Counted from the first letter of the stretch, positions 6,954 through 15,136 are shown. The stretch: DNA of 19,101 bases from a candidate division WWE3 bacterium RIFCSPLOWO2_12_FULL_36_10 (GCA_001772985.1 MEVN01000032.1:1-19101); one strand, 5' to 3'. Made by a program: numbers and translations. Notes: generated from the sequence alone by a model not told the origin.

Positions 6954-9464
6954 ATGTTTGGAAAGCTATTTGATTCTAATGATAAGCAAATAAAGACTTT
7001 TTCTGCAACTGTTGAAAAAATAAATCAGTTGGAAAAGGAGTTTGAAACTTTAAATCAAGATCAAATAAAGGAAAAAATTAATTTATTTAAAACACAATAC
7101 TCAAAAAAGACCTCAAAGGATTTAGATAATATTTTACCAGAAGTATTTTCTTTGGTAAGAGAAGCCTCAAAAAGAACTTTAAAATTAAGGCACTACGACG
7201 TTCAATTAATTGCCGGAATAGTACTACATCAAGGAAAAATTGCAGAACAAAAAACAGGAGAAGGCAAAACTTTAACCGCAACCTTACCTTTAACTTTAAA
7301 CTCTTTGTTGGGAGAAGGAGTTCATTTAGTAACTCCGAACGATTATCTTTCAAGGCATGGTGCCGGATGGATGGGTCCTGTTTATGATTATTTAGGGTTG
7401 AGTGTTGGGGTAATTATGCAAGAGAGGGCTTTTGTTTTTGATAGTAAGTTTGAAAACGCGGAGTTTCAGGATGATTATACAAAGCGTTTGAGGGAAGTTT
7501 CAAGGCAAGAAGCTTATAGATGTGACATTACTTACGGCACTAATCATGAATTTGGGTTCGACTATTTAAGAGACAATATGGTTAGCCGGTTAAATGAGGT
7601 TGTACAAACTAATCCAAATAATAATTGGGGGGCGCATAGTTTTGCAATTGTTGACGAGGTTGATTCTATTTTAATTGATGTAGCAAGAACTCCGTTGATA
7701 ATTTCTGCTAACGCTTATAAAGCAACTGATAGATATTTTGAAATCGCAACGTTAGTAAAAAATCTAATAAAAGATAGCGATTACGAAGTTGAAGAAAAGT
7801 TTAAGAACGTAACTCTTACTGATTTAGGAATTAGAAGGGTTGAGAAAATGCTTGGTATTACTAATTTGTACGAGCAGGATTTTGAAACAGTCCATTTGAT
7901 TGAACAGTCTTTATCTGCCCAAACGTTATATGAAAAAGATCGAGATTACGTTGTTAAAGATGGAAAAATAATTATTGTTGATCAATTTACAGGAAGATTA
8001 CTCCCAAATAACAGATATTCACAGGGCTTACATCAAGCAATCGAGGCAAAAGAAGGGGTTGAGATACAGCAAGAATCTCAAACTATGGCCGAAATATCAT
8101 ATCAGAATTATTTTAGAATGTATAAAAAGTTAGCAGGAATGACCGGTACTGCAGAAACAGAATCAGAAGAGTTTTTTAAAATATATAAACTTGACGTAAT
8201 TGTTATCCCAACATACAGAGCAATGATCAGAAAAGATTTTAATGATGTAGTTTATAAAACGGAAGCTGCGAAATTCAAAGCAGTCGCGGATGAAATTGTT
8301 GAAAGGAATAAAAAAGGCCAACCCGTTCTTGTTGGAACTACATCGGTTGACAAAAGTCAGCTACTACATAGTTTATTAGAAAGAAGAGGTGTTAAACACG
8401 AAATTTTAAATGCGAAAAATCACGAAAAAGAAGCTTTAATAATTGCGCAAGCCGGAAAAAAAGGATCAGTTACAGTTTCAACAAATATGGCAGGTAGAGG
8501 GGTTGACATAATTTTGGGCGGAGACCCGCCTAATATTCGTGAACAGGAAGAGGTTATAGCGTCTGAGGGGCTTACAGTTATTGGCACAGAAAGACACGAG
8601 TCTCGAAGAATTGATAATCAGCTAAGGGGAAGGGCAGGTAGGCAGGGTGATCCGGGGTCATCAAAGTTTTTTGTATCTTTACAAGATGATTTAATGAGGG
8701 TTTTTGGTGGTGCACAAGTTGAAAGTTTAATGAATAGATTTGGTTTAGAAGACGATGTTCCATTGGAAGCAGGTATTGTTAGCAAAGCTATTGAAACTGC
8801 TCAAAAGAAAGTAGAAGGTTTTAATTTTGATCGAAGAAAGCAACTTGTTGAAATGGACGATGTAATGAACGTTCATAGAGAAGTAATTTATAAATTAAGA
8901 AGAAAGGTTTTAGGCGGTAAAAGAGAAGACACGGATTTTGAAAGATGGTTTCTTGATAAATTTTCAACTTACACAAATTCAAGTTTAGAAGAAAAATGGA
9001 AACAATTTGAAGGAAATTTTGGTGAGGAAATGTGGCAGGAAATAGTTTCTCAGTTAAGTTTGCCTGTTATTGATATGATTTGGATGGAACATTTAGTTGA
9101 TATAGACCATTTAAGAGAAGGTATTGGACTGCGCGGTTACGCTCAAAGAGACCCGATTGTTGAATATAAAAAAGAGGCTCACGCAAGATTTGAAATATTA
9201 GTTTCCAGAGTTTACGCAACAATAGCTGAAAGAATTTCACACATAGAAACAACAAATAGCGAAAATATTAAATCAGAAGATAACTTAAAGCGCAGGGACT
9301 TATCTTATCAAAGAGGAGAATTTGAATCAGGGGTTTCCCAAGAAAAATCGCAAATTAAAGTAGAAGCAGTTAAATCAGGCGCGCCAAAAATTGGTAGAAA
9401 TGATTTGTGTTATTGTGGCAGTGGAAAAAAATACAAGAAGTGCCACGGTAAAATTACTTTATAG
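6954..9464 (+). CDS. secA: Preprotein translocase ATPase SecA
   Basis: SecA is the motor that drives unfolded preproteins through the SecYEG channel. The 836-residue protein shows all main parts. Walker A is KTGEGKT (100-106). The first helicase half continues with YGTNHEFGFDYLRDN and Walker B IVDEVDSILID. The preprotein cross-linking region carries YSQGLHQAIEAKEG. The second helicase half has VLVGTTSVDKSQ, STNMAGRGVDIILGG and RRIDNQLRGRAGRQGDPGSS. The helical scaffold (WMEHLVDIDHLREGIGLRGYAQ) follows. A C-terminal SEC-C zinc motif, CYCGSGKKYKKCHG, binds SecB or lipid in other species. The residue after ILID is V, where many SecAs have E. The gene is preceded by a near-leaderless promoter, and its tail overlaps the convergent gene by 11 bp. 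Confidence 0.97.
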   Translation: MFGKLFDSNDKQIKTFSATVEKINQLEKEFETLNQDQIKEKINLFKTQYSKKTSKDLDNILPEVFSLVREASKRTLKLRHYDVQLIAGIVLHQGKIAEQKTGEGKTLTATLPLTLNSLLGEGVHLVTPNDYLSRHGAGWMGPVYDYLGLSVGVIMQERAFVFDSKFENAEFQDDYTKRLREVSRQEAYRCDITYGTNHEFGFDYLRDNMVSRLNEVVQTNPNNNWGAHSFAIVDEVDSILIDVARTPLIISANAYKATDRYFEIATLVKNLIKDSDYEVEEKFKNVTLTDLGIRRVEKMLGITNLYEQDFETVHLIEQSLSAQTLYEKDRDYVVKDGKIIIVDQFTGRLLPNNRYSQGLHQAIEAKEGVEIQQESQTMAEISYQNYFRMYKKLAGMTGTAETESEEFFKIYKLDVIVIPTYRAMIRKDFNDVVYKTEAAKFKAVADEIVERNKKGQPVLVGTTSVDKSQLLHSLLERRGVKHEILNAKNHEKEALIIAQAGKKGSVTVSTNMAGRGVDIILGGDPPNIREQEEVIASEGLTVIGTERHESRRIDNQLRGRAGRQGDPGSSKFFVSLQDDLMRVFGGAQVESLMNRFGLEDDVPLEAGIVSKAIETAQKKVEGFNFDRRKQLVEMDDVMNVHREVIYKLRRKVLGGKREDTDFERWFLDKFSTYTNSSLEEKWKQFEGNFGEEMWQEIVSQLSLPVIDMIWMEHLVDIDHLREGIGLRGYAQRDPIVEYKKEAHARFEILVSRVYATIAERISHIETTNSENIKSEDNLKRRDLSYQRGEFESGVSQEKSQIKVEAVKSGAPKIGRNDLCYCGSGKKYKKCHGKITL

Positions 9465-11091
9465 CTTCAATAGTTTTTAAAGCGTTTTTTGCGTCATCAT
9501 AGTTCGGATTTATTTGTATTGCCAGTTTCATATATTCAATTGCCTTTGGATAATTTTTGTAATAATACTCAATTCTTCCTAACTGAAAAGCCGATTGATA
9601 AAGACTTGGATCTATTTTTAAAGCTTTTAGATATTGTTCTTTAGCTAGTTCTATTTGACCTATTTGCAAATAAGTATTTCCTAGGTTGTGCATTGCATAA
9701 GAGTAATTTGGTTCTATCTGAATAGCTGTCTGAAATTCCTGAATTGCTCTGTTGTAATCCCCCTCCCCACCGTATATGTCTCCCAAATTGTTGTGTACTT
9801 TAATGCTGTATGGAGAAACTTTTTCTGTTGCTACCCAAAGATTTTTTGGAGTTTTCCAGTCTTGAGTCCTTATCATAGTTCTAACTGTATAAATTAAAGC
9901 AAGCACCATTACTAACGGTATTGCAAAACTTTTCATTTTATATTTTGATTCGATTTTAAGAAGAAGAAGAATTACACAAACCGCAAAGGCAACAGATCCT
10001 AGATACAAATACCTTTCAGCTACAAACCATGTAAGTTGAATTGGAGCAAGTATAGGAGCTAGTGAAAAAAGAAAAAACAAAAAAAGACCCGCAAGCTTCT
10101 TGTTAAATTTTAACAAAAACAATATAGATATTAAAAACAATATTGTTATAAGTCCCATAAAAATCAAATAGTTTATGTTAACTTTGTCCCCTTCGTGGTA
10201 TAGAGTTAGATTTTTCGGATATAGATAAAGTATTGCTGATGAATACAAAGAGTAAGGAAGACGGGTTAAATATGGAGTTGGTTTTGCAGTTGTAGCCGTT
10301 TGTGGAATCTCACCACCAACTACTTGAAGCCTTGCCTGTATTGGGTTTCTTAAGGTTATTAGAAAAAGCAATGCAGGTATTATGAAAAAAACATACGGTA
10401 TTAAATTTTTTAAATTAAGCTTTCTTTGTATAATCAGAAAATCTATAACAAAGAGAAGTGGTGGTATTGTAAACGACCAAACATTTCTTGTTAGAACAAT
10501 AATAAGTATAAAAGGTATAGAGGATGCTATTAGATACACAGTTTTTTTTGTGTTTCTATATAATAGAAAAAGATGGGTCGAAATTCCAAAAACAAATGCA
10601 TTAAATAAATAATTGATTCCCGATATCCATGAAACGGTTTCCGAGTTTACCGGATGTGTGAGAAATAAAATAACTGACAGTGCTGCTACCTTTTTATTAA
10701 AGAGCTGCGATAAAAGTGAGAAAAATAAAATACCATTCGCAAGGTGTAAAAGCATAGAAATAATATGTAGAGGAGTGGGTGTGTTTCCAAAAATTTTATT
10801 CATTAGGAAATAGACAAAGAGTTGGAGATCCGGTTGAAGAGCAAGTGATGATAAACTTTTTGCGCTAAGCGCTGCCTGCATAACAGGAATGTCGTCGGAG
10901 ACAAATTGGCCGTTTAGGGCATTTGTATAAAGAAGTAACGAAAGAAGTGTGATTATGATTATGAAATCAAGATTTCTAATGTAGAAATCCTTAAGGGATT
11001 TCAACGAAACTATTTGTTCCTTTGTATCTACCGCCATCTTCATTGCCTCGTTTTTCGCTAAATTAATTTTTTGTTTTTTAGTTAGTTTCAT
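9454..11091 (-). CDS. TMTC/PMT-like polytopic membrane glycosyltransferase (GT-C) with C-terminal TPRs
   Basis: The 545-residue protein has a lysine-rich cytoplasmic N-terminus (1-38) and then about ten hydrophobic spans (about 42-410). The first extracytoplasmic loop carries NGQFVSDD (D66/D67), the acidic pair typical of GT-C glycosyltransferases that use a polyprenyl-linked sugar. THPVNSETVSWISG (145-158) resembles the HPxxxExVxWI motif of the TMTC/O-mannosyltransferase-like family. From residue 431 to the end lie three or more TPR units (AIQEFQTAIQIEPNY, AKEQYLKALKIDPSLY, AIEYMKLAIQINPNY). By family it may transfer a sugar to proteins outside the membrane, but the donor and acceptor are unknown. 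No Shine-Dalgarno sequence is present, and a TATAAT lies 14 nt upstream of the ATG. It converges on secA, and no intrinsic terminator separates the two. Confidence 0.78.
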   Translation of the reverse strand: MKLTKKQKINLAKNEAMKMAVDTKEQIVSLKSLKDFYIRNLDFIIIITLLSLLLYTNALNGQFVSDDIPVMQAALSAKSLSSLALQPDLQLFVYFLMNKIFGNTPTPLHIISMLLHLANGILFFSLLSQLFNKKVAALSVILFLTHPVNSETVSWISGINYLFNAFVFGISTHLFLLYRNTKKTVYLIASSIPFILIIVLTRNVWSFTIPPLLFVIDFLIIQRKLNLKNLIPYVFFIIPALLFLITLRNPIQARLQVVGGEIPQTATTAKPTPYLTRLPYSLYSSAILYLYPKNLTLYHEGDKVNINYLIFMGLITILFLISILFLLKFNKKLAGLFLFFLFSLAPILAPIQLTWFVAERYLYLGSVAFAVCVILLLLKIESKYKMKSFAIPLVMVLALIYTVRTMIRTQDWKTPKNLWVATEKVSPYSIKVHNNLGDIYGGEGDYNRAIQEFQTAIQIEPNYSYAMHNLGNTYLQIGQIELAKEQYLKALKIDPSLYQSAFQLGRIEYYYKNYPKAIEYMKLAIQINPNYDDAKNALKTIEAIK

Positions 11092-11105
11092 AGTTTCTAA
11101 TCACC

Positions 11106-11111
11106 ATTATA
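11106..11111 (-). promoter_or_regulatory. -10 box of the TMTC-like gene
   Basis: TATAAT on the minus strand lies 14 nt upstream of the ATG, predicting a leader of about 7 nt, too short for a normal ribosome binding site. No TG extension or good -35 is seen. It is 10 bp from the divergent lepB -10 box, so the two promoters would compete for polymerase. Confidence 0.45.
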
Positions 11112-11118
11112 TGATAAA

Positions 11119-11127
11119 TGTTAAAAT
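11119..11127 (+). promoter_or_regulatory. Extended -10 promoter of lepB
   Basis: TGT followed by TAAAAT (5/6 match with a full TGn extension). The predicted transcription start is 6-7 nt downstream, at or beside the ATG at 11134. That ATG opens the micro-ORF described below. The lepB TTG would then have a leader of about 44 nt containing two copies of its AGGAGG site. Confidence 0.5.
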
Positions 11128-11133
11128 GCTGAT

Positions 11134-11181
11134 ATGAAAGTAAAAGGAGGTTTATTTGAAGATAAAAGGAGGTTTATTTGA
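11134..11181 (+). CDS. Possible leaderless 15-codon upstream ORF in the lepB leader
   Basis: An ATG exactly 6 nt after the extended -10 box opens a 15-codon frame (MKVKGGLFEDKRRFI). Its TGA stop (11179-11181) overlaps the lepB TTG start (11178-11180). This geometry would allow translational coupling or regulation of lepB. The frame mostly reads through the two copies of the 22-bp duplication and their ribosome binding sites, so the peptide itself is unlikely to have a function. Expression is unproven. Confidence 0.25.
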   Translation: MKVKGGLFEDKRRFI

Positions 11182-11184
11182 AGA
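11141..11184 (+). repeat. 22-bp perfect tandem duplication of the lepB ribosome binding site and TTG start
   Basis: Bases 11141-11162 and 11163-11184 are identical, and identity continues 4 nt further. Each unit contains AGGAGG, a 5-nt spacer and TTGAAGA. Both AGGAGG-TTG pairs are correctly spaced, but the period is not a multiple of 3. The upstream TTG (11156) therefore opens an 11-codon dead-end frame (MKIKGGLFEDK, stop 11189-11191), while the downstream TTG (11178) opens lepB. The perfect copies suggest a recent slippage duplication or an assembly artefact. Confidence 0.9.
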
Positions 11185-11723
11185 TAAATAAAGAGTTTTT
11201 TATTGATATTGCGGAAACACTTGTAACTTCTATTTTTGTGTTAAGCATGATTTATTTATTTTTAGCTTTTCCTGAAGTTGTATATGGAGCTAGCATGGAA
11301 CCTAACTTTTATACAGGCGAAAGGATACTAGTTGAGAAGGTTACAAAACATTTTAAGAAATTTGAAAGAGGTGAAATTATAGTTTTACACCCTCCCGGAA
11401 ATGACAGCGTGGATTATATAAAACGTATAGTTGGAATCCCCGGAGATTCGATTAAAATTAAGGATTGTAGTGTATTCATTTCGAGAGATGGAGATAAGTT
11501 TAAACTCGAAGAAACTTATTTGGAAAAGAACACTTGTACATCGACCACGGGAGCTTTAAGAGAGGGAAGATCAGAGAAAATAGGTGATAATTTATACTTT
11601 GTTATGGGAGATAATCGTATAAGGTCGGCAGATTCTAGGATTTTTGGTGAAATAAATAAAGAGAGAATAGTAGGCAGGGTGGTTTTTAGATTCTGGCCTT
11701 TAAACAAGCTAAGTTTGATCTAA
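11178..11723 (+). CDS. lepB: Signal peptidase I
   Basis: LepB removes signal peptides from proteins exported through SecA/SecYEG, acting at the outer face of the membrane. The protein has 181 residues, with one N-terminal membrane anchor (about 13-33). The catalytic serine is in GASMEPNF (S39), and the general-base lysine is in YIKRIVGIPGDSI (K82). The conserved MGDNRIRSADSR segment (domain E) precedes the IVGRVVFRFWPL ending. The short form with a single anchor is typical of Gram-positive-like enzymes. The start is TTG at 11178 with a perfect AGGAGG at 11167-11172, and both are part of a tandem duplication. The middle insert (about 95-135, with cysteines C97 and C120) is variable between homologues. 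Confidence 0.94.
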   Translation: MKINKEFFIDIAETLVTSIFVLSMIYLFLAFPEVVYGASMEPNFYTGERILVEKVTKHFKKFERGEIIVLHPPGNDSVDYIKRIVGIPGDSIKIKDCSVFISRDGDKFKLEETYLEKNTCTSTTGALREGRSEKIGDNLYFVMGDNRIRSADSRIFGEINKERIVGRVVFRFWPLNKLSLI

Positions 11724-11730
11724 GATAGTG

Positions 11731-11759
11731 TTGACAAGGCTTTATTCTTGTGATAAGTT
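11731..11759 (+). promoter_or_regulatory. Probable promoter of rpoBC
   Basis: A perfect TTGACA (11731-11736) lies 8 nt after the lepB stop. A 17-nt spacer leads to TAAGTT (11754-11759), weak as a hexamer but with a TGA extension (11751-11753). The predicted start near 11766 would give a leader of about 80 nt containing a terminator-like hairpin. Confidence 0.45.
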
Positions 11760-11780
11760 CTGGACACAAATGAATAAATA

Positions 11781-11818
11781 TGGTGGTTGCATGCCATAGG
11801 CGCGGTGATTCCGTGCCA
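11781..11818 (+). repeat. Imperfect 16-bp direct repeat in the rpoB leader
   Basis: Segments 11781-11796 and 11803-11818 match at 12 of 16 positions (GGTG, TT, C, TGCCA shared). The repeat starts are 22 nt apart. The 3' part of each can pair with the GGC-rich segment between them, allowing two alternative hairpins. Function is inferred. Confidence 0.4.
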
Positions 11819-11827
11819 GTTTTTATT
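11799..11827 (+). terminator. Terminator-like hairpin between lepB and rpoB (lepB terminator or rpoB attenuator)
   Basis: GGCGCGG (11799-11805) pairs with CCGTGCC (11811-11817), 7 bp including one G-U, around a 5-nt loop. The sequence AGTTTTTATT follows. If the promoter at 11731 is used, this element lies in the rpoB leader and would act as an attenuator. If not, it is simply the lepB terminator. A competing small stem (GCC at 11793-11795 with GGC at 11799-11801) could block it. Confidence 0.55.
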
Positions 11828-11847
11828 GATCTGATAGTTCTTAAAAT

Positions 11848-14800
11848 ATGAGATATAACTTTTCAAAAAGAAAAAATGTTCTTGCCCTGCCAAACCTTTC
11901 AAGCTTACAGTTAGATTCTTATGCATGGTTAAAAGCATACGGAATTGCTGAAATTCTTGAGGAGTTAGGCACCATCGAAGACTATACAGGAAGAAACTGG
12001 GTATTAGTTTTTTCACATCCAAGCATAAATAAACCAAATTTGACTGAGGACGAAGCCTTAAGAACAGGTCGAACTTTTGATGCTCCTTGGTATCTTGAAG
12101 CGACATTAAAGAATACAGCAGAGAAGAAAGAAAAAAAGCAAACAATATATATGGGAGATCTTCCTATGATGACCCAACACGGTACGTTTATTATCAACGG
12201 TATTGAAAGAGTAGTTGTAAATCAGTTAACAAGATCCGAAGGAGCCCTTCTTACAGGTGAAAATTCCCCAACAACCGGAAAATTTTTAGCGGGTGCAAAA
12301 ATACTCCCAAAAAACGGCGCTTGGCTTGAAATTGAAACTTCAAGAAGTGGCGTAATTAGCGTAAAAATCGATAGGAGAAGGAAAATTACTATTACAACTT
12401 TACTTAGAATTTTTGGCCTTGATTCTGATGATGCAATTAAGAATGCTTTTGAAAAGGTAGAAACAGATCCGGAAATTAATTACATAGAGGCAACACTTGC
12501 TAAAGATTCATCCAGCAACTACGACGAAGCTTGCCTTGAAATTTATAAAAAAGTAAGACCGGGCGAGCCTTTGGTTTTAGAAAACGCACAAAGCTTAGTT
12601 AGCTCCATGTTTTTTAATAAGAGAAGATATAGTTTAGGCAAAGTTGGTAGGTTTAAACTTAATCAAAAACTTGAATTAACTTTCCCGAATGATCCTAAAC
12701 ACAGGCTACTTCAACTTGAAGATCTTATAAAAATAATTTCAAAAGTAATTGAATTAAATAATAGTATTGGGGAGGTAGATGATGTTGATAATCTTGGAAA
12801 CAGAAGAGTAAAAGGGGTTGGAGAACTTTTGCAAAATGAAATAAGAATTGGGTTTTTACAAATGGAGAAAAACATAAAAGAGAGAATGAGTTTGCAACCA
12901 AGGGAAATATTACCGGAACCGCAGATTTTGGTTTCTCCAAGAGCAGTAGCAGCTAAAATACACAGTTTTTTCGCATCAGGACAACTTTCGCAATTTCAGG
13001 ATCAACAAAATCCCTTAACAGCTCTTGACCACTTAAGAAGACTTTCGGTTATGGGTAAGGGTGGTTTGACTAAGGAAAGAGCAAGCCTTGCGGTAAGAGA
13101 TGTTCATTATACTCATTACGGAAGAATTTGCCCTGTTAGAACTCCGGAAGGTCCTAATATTGGGTTAATTAATTATCTTGCTGCGTATGCTCGGGTAAAT
13201 GAGTATGGATTTTTGGAAACTCCATATTTTAAATTAGAGAAATCTTCAGACGGACAGGTAAGAGTTACCGACACTCTGGTTTATTTAGCTGCTTATGATG
13301 AAGAAGGTATTTATATTACAGATGCGTCAATACACGTTGATGGCAGAGGAATGATAACTCAAAAACAAGTTCCGTTAAGAAAAGGCGGAGAATTTATTTT
13401 AGGTGACGTTGCATTGGCCGAATACATCGAAGTTGTTCCAAGACAGATTGTTGGTATTTCGGCGGGATTAATTCCATTTCTACAAAATGATGATGTTGTT
13501 AGAACTTTAGTTGCCACGCAACAGATGTCTCAGGCAGTTCCTTTGGTTAATCCCCAAGCCCCGCTTGTTGGAACCGGGATCGAAGACGTTATTGCATATA
13601 ATGCGGGCACTGTAATTAAAGCTTTATCGGACGGTAAGATAAGTTACGCGGATGCTAATAAAGTCGTTGTTACATACGATGGTAAAAGAAACAAAGAAGA
13701 ATATTTAACTCAAAAATTTACAAAATCAAACCACGACACTTGTATTAATCAATTTGTTAGGGTTTCAACCGAAGACAATATTAAAAAGGGTGATATTTTA
13801 ATTGAAGGTCCTGCAAGTGTTGGCGGTGAGTTGGCTATTGGTACAAATATAACAGTCGCGTACATGATTTGGAGAGGTTACGAGTATGAGGACGGAATTG
13901 TAATCTCAGATAGATTAGTAAAAGACGATGTTCTAACTTCTATACATATAACAGACTACAATATGCAGGTTTTGGAAACAAAACTTGGTCCTGAGGAAAT
14001 TACAAAAGATATCCCAAATGTTTCTGAAGACGCGCTTAGGAACTTAACTGCAGACGGAATTGTGGCAGTTGGATCAAAAGTTAGAGCAGGGGATATTTTA
14101 GTTGGAAAGGTAGCTCCTAAAGGCGAGACAGAACTTTCTGCAGAAGAAAGGCTTTTAAGAGCGATTTTTGGCGAAAAAGCAAAAGAAGTAAGGGATAATT
14201 CTTTAGTAATGCCTCATGGAGAACACGGTATAGTTATTGGGATAAAGAGGGTTGATAAGGATGAAAATTCGAATCTTCCGGCTGGAGTTCTTGAAGAAAT
14301 TACAATTTATGTGGCTCAGCAAAAGAAAATTGAAGTTGGAGACAAATTAGCAGGAAGACACGGCAACAAAGGTGTTATATCCGTAATAGTTCCTCAAGTT
14401 GATATGCCTGTTTTATCAGATGGTACTTCGGTTGATATTATCTTCTCCTCCGAAGCTATTTTAAAAAGAATGAATGTAGGTCAAATTCTTGAAGCTCCTA
14501 TTGGATTGGCTGCAAAAAAACTTGGTAAAAAATATTCTTTCCCGGTCTTTGAAGAAATTCCGGAAGAAGATGTGGCCGAAGAACTTAAAAAAGCCGGACT
14601 TCCCGTAACGGGAAAAATGAAATTGATCGATGGCAGAACCGGAGAATACTTTGATGATGAAATAGTTGTTGGTGAAACTTATATTCTTAAGTTATATCAT
14701 ATGGCTGAAGATAAAATGCATGCAAGATCAACAGGACCTTATTCGTTAATTACACAACAACCTTTAGGAGGAAAGGCGCAATTTGGTGGCCAGAGGTTTG

Positions 14801-15135
14801 GTGAAATGGAAGTTTGGGCGCTTGAAGCATATGGTGCAGCGCATACACTTCAAGAAATGCTTACCATAAAATCAGACGATTTAGTTGGTAGAACACAAGC
14901 TTACAGGGCTATATTACAAGGAGAAACGATTCCTGAATCTACAGTCCCAGAATCCTTTAAATTGTTAGTTAGAGAATTAAATGGGCTGGGACTTGGAATA
15001 GAGGCAATTGGAGCAGTTACCAAGGTTGAGGACGATGCGCCGGTGGTTTTGGAAAAAGAAGAAATGATAATAGATAAAGGTGAAGTATCAAATTTAGACA
15101 GCGATCTTGACAAAGATCAAGCTGGCGGAGAATAA
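11848..15135 (+). CDS. rpoB: DNA-directed RNA polymerase subunit beta
   Basis: RpoB forms one pincer and half of the active centre of RNA polymerase. The 1095-residue protein lacks the large lineage-specific insertions of the E. coli subunit (1342). The rifampicin region is clear at 379-400 (QLSQFQDQQNPL, then DHLRRLS). The E. coli rif positions D516, H526 and S531 correspond to D385, H395 and S400 and are unchanged. The active-site core includes VRTPEGPNIGLIN, EYEDGIVISDRL and GDKLAGRHGNKGV (831-843, lysines K833/K841). The C-terminal GGQRFGEMEVWALEAYGA and LQEMLTIKSDD are typical. The acidic tail (DSDLDKDQAGGE) is variable. The ATG has no Shine-Dalgarno sequence. rpoC follows 1 nt after the stop. 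lepB, rather than rplJ/rplL, lies upstream. Confidence 0.97.
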   Translation: MRYNFSKRKNVLALPNLSSLQLDSYAWLKAYGIAEILEELGTIEDYTGRNWVLVFSHPSINKPNLTEDEALRTGRTFDAPWYLEATLKNTAEKKEKKQTIYMGDLPMMTQHGTFIINGIERVVVNQLTRSEGALLTGENSPTTGKFLAGAKILPKNGAWLEIETSRSGVISVKIDRRRKITITTLLRIFGLDSDDAIKNAFEKVETDPEINYIEATLAKDSSSNYDEACLEIYKKVRPGEPLVLENAQSLVSSMFFNKRRYSLGKVGRFKLNQKLELTFPNDPKHRLLQLEDLIKIISKVIELNNSIGEVDDVDNLGNRRVKGVGELLQNEIRIGFLQMEKNIKERMSLQPREILPEPQILVSPRAVAAKIHSFFASGQLSQFQDQQNPLTALDHLRRLSVMGKGGLTKERASLAVRDVHYTHYGRICPVRTPEGPNIGLINYLAAYARVNEYGFLETPYFKLEKSSDGQVRVTDTLVYLAAYDEEGIYITDASIHVDGRGMITQKQVPLRKGGEFILGDVALAEYIEVVPRQIVGISAGLIPFLQNDDVVRTLVATQQMSQAVPLVNPQAPLVGTGIEDVIAYNAGTVIKALSDGKISYADANKVVVTYDGKRNKEEYLTQKFTKSNHDTCINQFVRVSTEDNIKKGDILIEGPASVGGELAIGTNITVAYMIWRGYEYEDGIVISDRLVKDDVLTSIHITDYNMQVLETKLGPEEITKDIPNVSEDALRNLTADGIVAVGSKVRAGDILVGKVAPKGETELSAEERLLRAIFGEKAKEVRDNSLVMPHGEHGIVIGIKRVDKDENSNLPAGVLEEITIYVAQQKKIEVGDKLAGRHGNKGVISVIVPQVDMPVLSDGTSVDIIFSSEAILKRMNVGQILEAPIGLAAKKLGKKYSFPVFEEIPEEDVAEELKKAGLPVTGKMKLIDGRTGEYFDDEIVVGETYILKLYHMAEDKMHARSTGPYSLITQQPLGGKAQFGGQRFGEMEVWALEAYGAAHTLQEMLTIKSDDLVGRTQAYRAILQGETIPESTVPESFKLLVRELNGLGLGIEAIGAVTKVEDDAPVVLEKEEMIIDKGEVSNLDSDLDKDQAGGE

Positions 15136-15136
15136 A

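Noticed and set aside
8625..8660. AGGCAGG-like runs in secA as extra copies of the uppP palindrome
   Set aside because: They are not palindromic and encode the conserved RGRAGRQGDPG motif.
9415..9446. 6-bp inverted repeat near the secA end as a possible terminator
   Set aside because: The loop is about 20 nt, no U-run follows, and both arms encode the conserved zinc-motif residues of SecA.
11720..12145. Long minus-strand open frame over the rpoB start
   Set aside because: It is antisense to a well-conserved coding region, has no recognisable protein features, and no promoter or ribosome binding site was seen.
12961..13060. Rifampicin-resistant RpoB
   Set aside because: The key positions equivalent to D516, H526 and S531 are unchanged. 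Nearby differences (for example Q for M515, T for S522) are not enough to predict resistance.
15107..15136. Earlier TTG start of rpoC
   Set aside because: It lies inside rpoB without a ribosome binding site. GTG at 15137 has GGAG 6 nt upstream and matches the usual RpoC N-terminus.
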